A stretch of DNA of 64,000 nucleotides from Colias croceus (Eukaryota > Arthropoda > Insecta > Lepidoptera > Pieridae): NCBI RefSeq assembly GCF_905220415.1, contig NC_059538.1, forward strand, positions 930,001 through 994,000. Direction: 5' to 3'. The notes under the pieces were generated by a model that had not been told where the DNA came from, searched no databases, and was given only the letters and a program-made list of their open reading frames with translations. The stretch's first letter is position 1. The number at the start of each line of letters is the position of its first letter. A program made the translations under genes and the position numbers. Shown in pieces: positions 59,869 to 64,000 of this stretch.

Positions 59869-61009
59869 AATTCTTTTTAATTTTATTTGATTATTAAGAA
59901 TTGCATTTTTTCTTTATGGTGGCACATAAAGTTTTCTATTTCGAAACAAATCATCATGTCATATTTATTAATTGCTCTGATACCGACTATATTATAAAAT
60001 ATAATTATTATTTATAATAAGTAGTTACAGCCCTATAAATGTACATATTATTTACTATTATAAAACAGAGCGCAGCAATTACATAATTAAATCATATTAT
60101 TTAATACAATCTACAAAATTTATGATACAAAATCATTGGCCGCTTTGTTTGGCTTATTTAACCTCATGTTGGTAACTACATAATATAATAACTTTGGCAG
60201 ACAGTGCACGTACTTAGCACCGCGTAGCTTTAGTGTCACGCTCTGCTCATGTCACACAGATTGACTAGTGCCTCGCTAAGCAAAGCCCTATACACCAACG
60301 CGTAGCCTAAAAACTCGCAAACCATTAACTTAAGAAACTATTGCATTACCACCGATCCCTGATAAGTATGCGAACCAAATCTGCCCGTTCAAAATGGGTT
60401 AAAATCTAGTCTGAAGGACTAACTTAATACAAGTAGGTGAAGCTATTAAGAGCATGTTATAAAGAGAAATCATTTAGCAGAATATCATTGTTTGTGTCAT
60501 GAGTAGGTATATAAGTAAGAATTATCATAATACAATAATTTTGTACACGCTAGGTTTTTTCCTAACTAATAATATCCGTTTTACAATAATTATATACTTA
60601 CTCAAATACATTAGAACGCAAATATTTTGTCGGACACTAATATAAATTTTATGAAAATTATAACTTTAGACGTCAAGCGTCTGAGTAGGTACACCCAGCG
60701 CTGGCGCTTGGTAATCTGTTTAGCAGTATAGTTACTGCGCATTACAACCATAGAAAATATTCTGGTACAACACATTTGACATATTAGCGCGGCGTCAGTT
60801 TAGTGTTACGTTTTAGTTATGTGCCTTGACGTCGCGTACGTACGCATCCTATGTGTCAAACTCAAAGCCTAAATCATGTTTATCGCTTACGACTTGAACA
60901 AAAGCAAAACGTAACGTAATTAACATTAGTAATCTACCTCCCTTATTTTTATAAATTCTAAGAATAATTATTTAAAATTATAAGTCTGACCTTTATCCTC
61001 GTCGCCAAA
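59869..61009. other. LTR-element leader, nothing recognised
   Basis: Noncoding apart from the primer-binding site at the right edge. This should be the 5' leader of the minus-strand RNA. Confidence 0.5.
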
Positions 61010-61187
61010 TGTAGATACGAGTTCACACTCGTATACGCAGTGGATGGGAATGGCTCGTTACGTCGCCAGTAGCTAGGGTAAACACACGTCCGCTCACGCC
61101 CGAGGCTGCTGCGTGACTGTGTTCCCCACTACCCGCGAACCCGAGACATCCGGGGATATAGTACCTATACTTTACTCAAACACTACA
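61010..61187 (-). repeat. LTR (5' LTR of the minus-strand element)
   Basis: Identical to the other LTR as far as I can read it, including both ends. The primer-binding site lies two bases inside (61007 downward). Identity implies a recent insertion. Confidence 0.93.
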
Positions 61188-61189
61188 CC

Positions 61190-62500
61190 ATGGACGAGAG
61201 CACAGACGTGAGCGATACTGCCCAATTGCTGATTTTTATTCGAGGAATTGATTCAGAATTCAACATAACCGAAGAATTAGCATGCTTACAATCCTTGAAA
61301 GGAAAAACCACTGGAAAAAATATTTACGACTCTTGTTTTGAGGGTCTTTCAAAGTTTCACTTGCCTATGGACAAATTATGTAACATAACCACGGATGGAG
61401 CACCAAATATGGTGGGTAGCAATTTGGGGTTTATGGGTATATTTTGCAAAGAAAACCCTAATAATAATGTATTATTTCTGCACTGTTTAATACACCAAGA
61501 TGTGTTGTGTAAAGCAGCTATTGACATACAACCCGTTTTGAGTGTGGTTGTTAAACTTATCAACACAATACGTTCACGGGGTTTGATGCATCGACAATTC
61601 CAAGCATTTCTAAAATCCACCGAAAGCGAGTTTTCTGATCTCCTCTACCATACTAAAGTGAGATGGTTAAGCTGTGGCAATGCATTTGAGAGAGTGTGGA
61701 ACTTAAGAAAGGAGATTCAAGACTTTCTGACGGTGCAAGGCAAATGGGACGACTTTAAGATCATGTCTGACGAAAATTGGCTTGCTGATTTCGCATTTTT
61801 CACAGATTTGCTGTCGCACTTAAACAAATTGAATACAAAGCTTCAGGGCAAGAATCAATTCTTAGATGAGCTTTGGGGACATTTAAAAGCCTTCAAATTG
61901 CAGCTTAAATTGTTTTGCTGTTGTATAGAGAAAAATGAACTTACCCATTTTCCCAATCTGAGCAGTATATCACCTGTCTCAAACGACAAATTAAAAAGGT
62001 TCGCTCAACAGCTAAAGAAACTGCACGAAGAATTTGAGAAGAGATTTCAAGATTTTATGACAATTGAGCCTTCACTAAATATTTTTTCGATGCCTTTTAA
62101 TGTCAACATCGATGAAACACCCGCCAACCTCCAACTTGAACTAATTGAGATGCAATGCAATACCCATTTGAAGCAACTGTTTCTTAACACCAGCAAATTG
62201 GAATTTTATAAGTCCATACCTAGGACACAATACCCAAATATAGTTGCCCACGCCCAAAAAATAATGGCTATGTTTGGTACAAGCTATTTGTGCGAACAAA
62301 CTTTTTCAATAATGAAATTAAGAAAAAATTGTCTTCGTAATAGGCTTTCGGATGACCACCTTTATTCACTACTAAAATGTTCAGCATCACAAATGGAGCC
62401 GGTTTATGATGAAATCATGCAAAAACAAAAACAGTTCCACATGTCACATGTCCCCACAAAGACCAGCGCTCCTCAACCTTCTACTTCGCAGCTAACTTAA
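61190..62500 (+). pseudogene. hAT transposase, C-terminal 435 residues
   Basis: Continues the transposase after the LTR insertion: (M)DESTDVSDTAQLLIFIRG with the first catalytic Asp, NITTDGAPNMVGSNLG with the second (residue 69 of this part), the LHCLIHQDVLCKAA Cys/His motif, KVRWLSCGNAFERVW, and a C-terminal dimerisation region (YPNIVAHAQKIMAMFGTSYL, CEQTFSIMKLRKNCLRNRLS). It is uninterrupted to TAA 62500. Because the target duplication contains ATG, this part has its own start codon (61190-61192) in the context CACCATGG, directly downstream of an LTR. Whether that is ever used is unknown. Confidence 0.9.
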
Positions 62501-62722
62501 AAGTTTAATTTAATTACAATTTCCAATTTCTTTTTTATTCCAATAATTATTTTGTTATATTGCACAATAAATTAGTGTTTCAAAAATACATATCAATATT
62601 TTTATTTCGGTGATTAACATAGCCAAAAATGAAACAACTTGGCCCGCCATATATTTCGTTAGTATTATATTGGCACGCCAAGGAAAAAGTTTCCCCATCC
62701 CTGGTCTATACGCTACTTTTAA

Positions 62723-62931
62723 TCTATACTAATATTATAAAGCTGAAGAGTTTGTTTGTTTGTTTGTTTGTTTAAACGTACTAATCTCGGGAACTACTGG
62801 TCCGATTTGAAAAATTCTTTCGGTGTTAGATAGCCTCATAGCATTTATCGAGGAAGGTTATAGGCTATATTTCATCACGCTACGGGCAATAGGAGTGGAG
62901 CCACGGGGGTGAAACCGCGCGGAGCAGCTAG
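62723..62931 (+). mobile_element. Helitron-like repeat, family B
   Basis: Complete copy starting 12 bases after the hAT target duplication: TCTATACTAATATTATAAAG, a gtttgtttgtttgtttg run, and ccgcgcggagcagCTAG at the end, between A and T. Confidence 0.7.
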
Positions 62932-63348
62932 TTATTTTATAATATTGTTGAGTACAATGTTCACAATCTTATTTTATTATATGCATATGTAAACATATAA
63001 TGAGTACGATTAGCAGCGTAAGGATTACCAAAACAATATATGCAAGTCACTTCAAACCATCTTTCTAACCTTGAATGAAACCTGACACCACAAACATATT
63101 CGTCGGTAAAACTTCAAGCATATTCTCTTTACTATGTTTATAATATTAATTGTATATATCATACCAAGTTTCAAACAACCTAATGCTGAAACCACTTTAT
63201 TTGAATGATGGCTTCAATTGTTCATATACTCTGATATGTTTATAAAACATTCGATAGGGGATCGGCATACTTGAATAATTTCAAGGCAGTTGTATATTAT
63301 TTCAACGTTATGATAACTCTAGTGGCTGATAACAGAATTTATTCTGAA
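62932..63348. other. no gene seen
   Basis: AT-rich noncoding DNA. Confidence 0.5.
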
Positions 63349-63583
63349 CTAGCTGTTGCCCACAGCTTCGCTTGCGTGTAAAAGATAAATTTTCATGGTA
63401 TACGTTTTCATCTCCTATTTTACCCCTTCAGGGGATGAATTTTATAAAATCCTTTCTTAGGGGACGTCTACGTTATGAAATCTACCTGCATACCAAATTT
63501 CAGCCCGATACGTCCAGTAGTTTGGGCTGTGCGTTGATAGATCACTATATATCAGTCACCTTTGAGTTTTATATATATATAGA
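63349..63583 (-). mobile_element. Helitron-like repeat, family E
   Basis: CTAGCTGTTGCCCACAGCTT at the left, ccccttcaggggatgaattt inside, (ta)n then GA at the right, flanked by A and T. Its end matches the fragment at 1905. Confidence 0.6.
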
Positions 63584-64000
63584 TATCAATCAGTAAAGTA
63601 GAGGTACATGATACGTTAAATGGCTATATCACCTTTGATCTGAAGCAATTTTCCGATCAATTGATAGGTAATAAGTTGACGTCGTTGGTAATAAGAGTTC
63701 AAATGAATAAATGAATGCTAGCAGAATGAACAATAAACGTAGAATTTGTGCGCATAGTAACATAGATAAAACAAAGGAAAATATAAAAACAGACTACAGC
63801 TGTAGAAGTAAATAAAAAACATGACTGTAAAGTGTAAACAGCGAGCATGTACCCCAACATGCTCGCTGAGTGTAAACTACGCATTGAATAGAAAAAAAAA
63901 TCCTACAATTTTTACGCTGAGTGACGCTTAAAGGATACCTATTACACATAGGTACAATATATGCAATCCTTTTAGTATCAAAATTAACAGGTATTCACTA
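63584..64000. other. no gene; short perfect hairpin
   Basis: At 63839-63868 cagcgagcatgt pairs perfectly with acatgctcgctg around a six-base loop. The repeat agtgtaaac flanks it directly (63831-63839 and 63869-63877). No gene is seen. Confidence 0.5.

Larger units (their letters stand above)
55344..61187 (-). mobile_element. non-autonomous LTR retroelement
   Basis: Direct terminal repeats of 178 bases, target duplication CCATG (55339-55343 and 61188-61192), LTR ends TG...CA. Orientation is minus: next to the right LTR the minus strand reads TT then TGGCGACGAGGAT (from 61007), complementary to the 3' end of a tRNA-Ser(GCU), and next to the left LTR it ends in the purine tract aaggaaggga (55531-55522). 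The 5.5-kb interior has a Gag remnant but no recognisable protease, reverse transcriptase or integrase, so movement must have depended on another element. tRNA-Ser priming is used by mag-type Gypsy elements from memory. Confidence 0.88.
52355..62711 (+). mobile_element. hAT transposon carrying two nested retroelements
   Basis: Target duplication GTCTATAC (52355-52362 and 62704-62711) and perfect 16-base inverted ends CAGGGATGGGGAAACT (element 52363-62703). Subterminal ggcccgc motifs cluster at both ends. Removing the LINE (52760-54634) and the LTR element (55344-61187 plus one CCATG) leaves about 2.6 kb, a normal size for a GTF2I/ZBED-like hAT. A GC-rich promoter-like segment is at 52540-52660. 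A donor gtgagt (52754) and an acceptor (ttacag, 54796) define an intron in the 5' leader. AATAAA is at 62566-62571. Confidence 0.93.

Noticed and set aside
55344..61187. Plus-strand orientation for the LTR element, or a simple segmental duplication
   Set aside because: The primer site and purine tract are both found only in the minus reading, and the 5-bp duplication with TG...CA ends shows retroelement insertion.

Overview
The window looks like 64 kb of an insect, almost certainly lepidopteran, nuclear genome. It is AT-rich, with introns having GT/AG borders and long gene-free stretches. It carries two gap-junction (innexin) genes of insect type and dense interspersed repeats of the kinds seen in moths and butterflies: tRNA-derived SINEs, RTE and CR1/Jockey LINEs, hAT and Tc1/mariner elements, MITEs, and short repeats with Helitron-like ends. 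I see no bacterial genes, operons, CRISPR array or rRNA. The order assignment rests on remembered families, not on a search.

Host genes. (1) Plus strand, 18086-21762: the last three coding exons of shaking-B (shakB), with the 5' exons not found. The first 18 kb is probably its intron or upstream DNA. (2) Plus strand, 31713-36388: a small secreted protein of the single-domain von Willebrand factor C (SVWC, Vago-like) family. It has two alternative, duplicated signal-peptide exons feeding one shared exon 2 and exon 3. (3) Minus strand, 48523-50049: three internal exons of ogre (innexin 1), with the first and last exons not found. shakB and ogre point toward each other, with the SVWC gene between them.

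Mobile DNA. About 0-17 kb holds SINEs, a MITE and Helitron-like short repeats, with a CR1-like LINE end at 17.6 kb. Between 24 and 31 kb lie a CTAG-flanked MITE, an internally deleted Tc1/mariner element and more short repeats. Between 35.6 and 48.3 kb lie a MITE in an SVWC intron, two 5'-truncated RTE LINEs with 13-bp target duplications, a hAT-type MITE, a duplicated promoter-like block near 45 kb and a SINE.

The most striking structure is a three-level nest at 52355-62711. A hAT transposon (16-bp perfect terminal repeats, 8-bp target duplication GTCTATAC) has a CR1-like LINE in its intron and a 5.8-kb LTR retroelement inside its transposase reading frame. The LTR element lies on the minus strand, with two 178-bp LTRs that read as identical, a 5-bp target duplication CCATG, a tRNA-Ser-type primer site and a purine tract. 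It carries only a decayed Gag remnant, LINE debris and a 49-bp minisatellite, so it looks like a recently moved non-autonomous element.

I found no convincing new multi-gene system. The points most worth following are the nested composite, the alternative SVWC leader exons, the Helitron-like families with shared ends, the duplicated TATA/CRE block, and a hairpin downstream of shakB.
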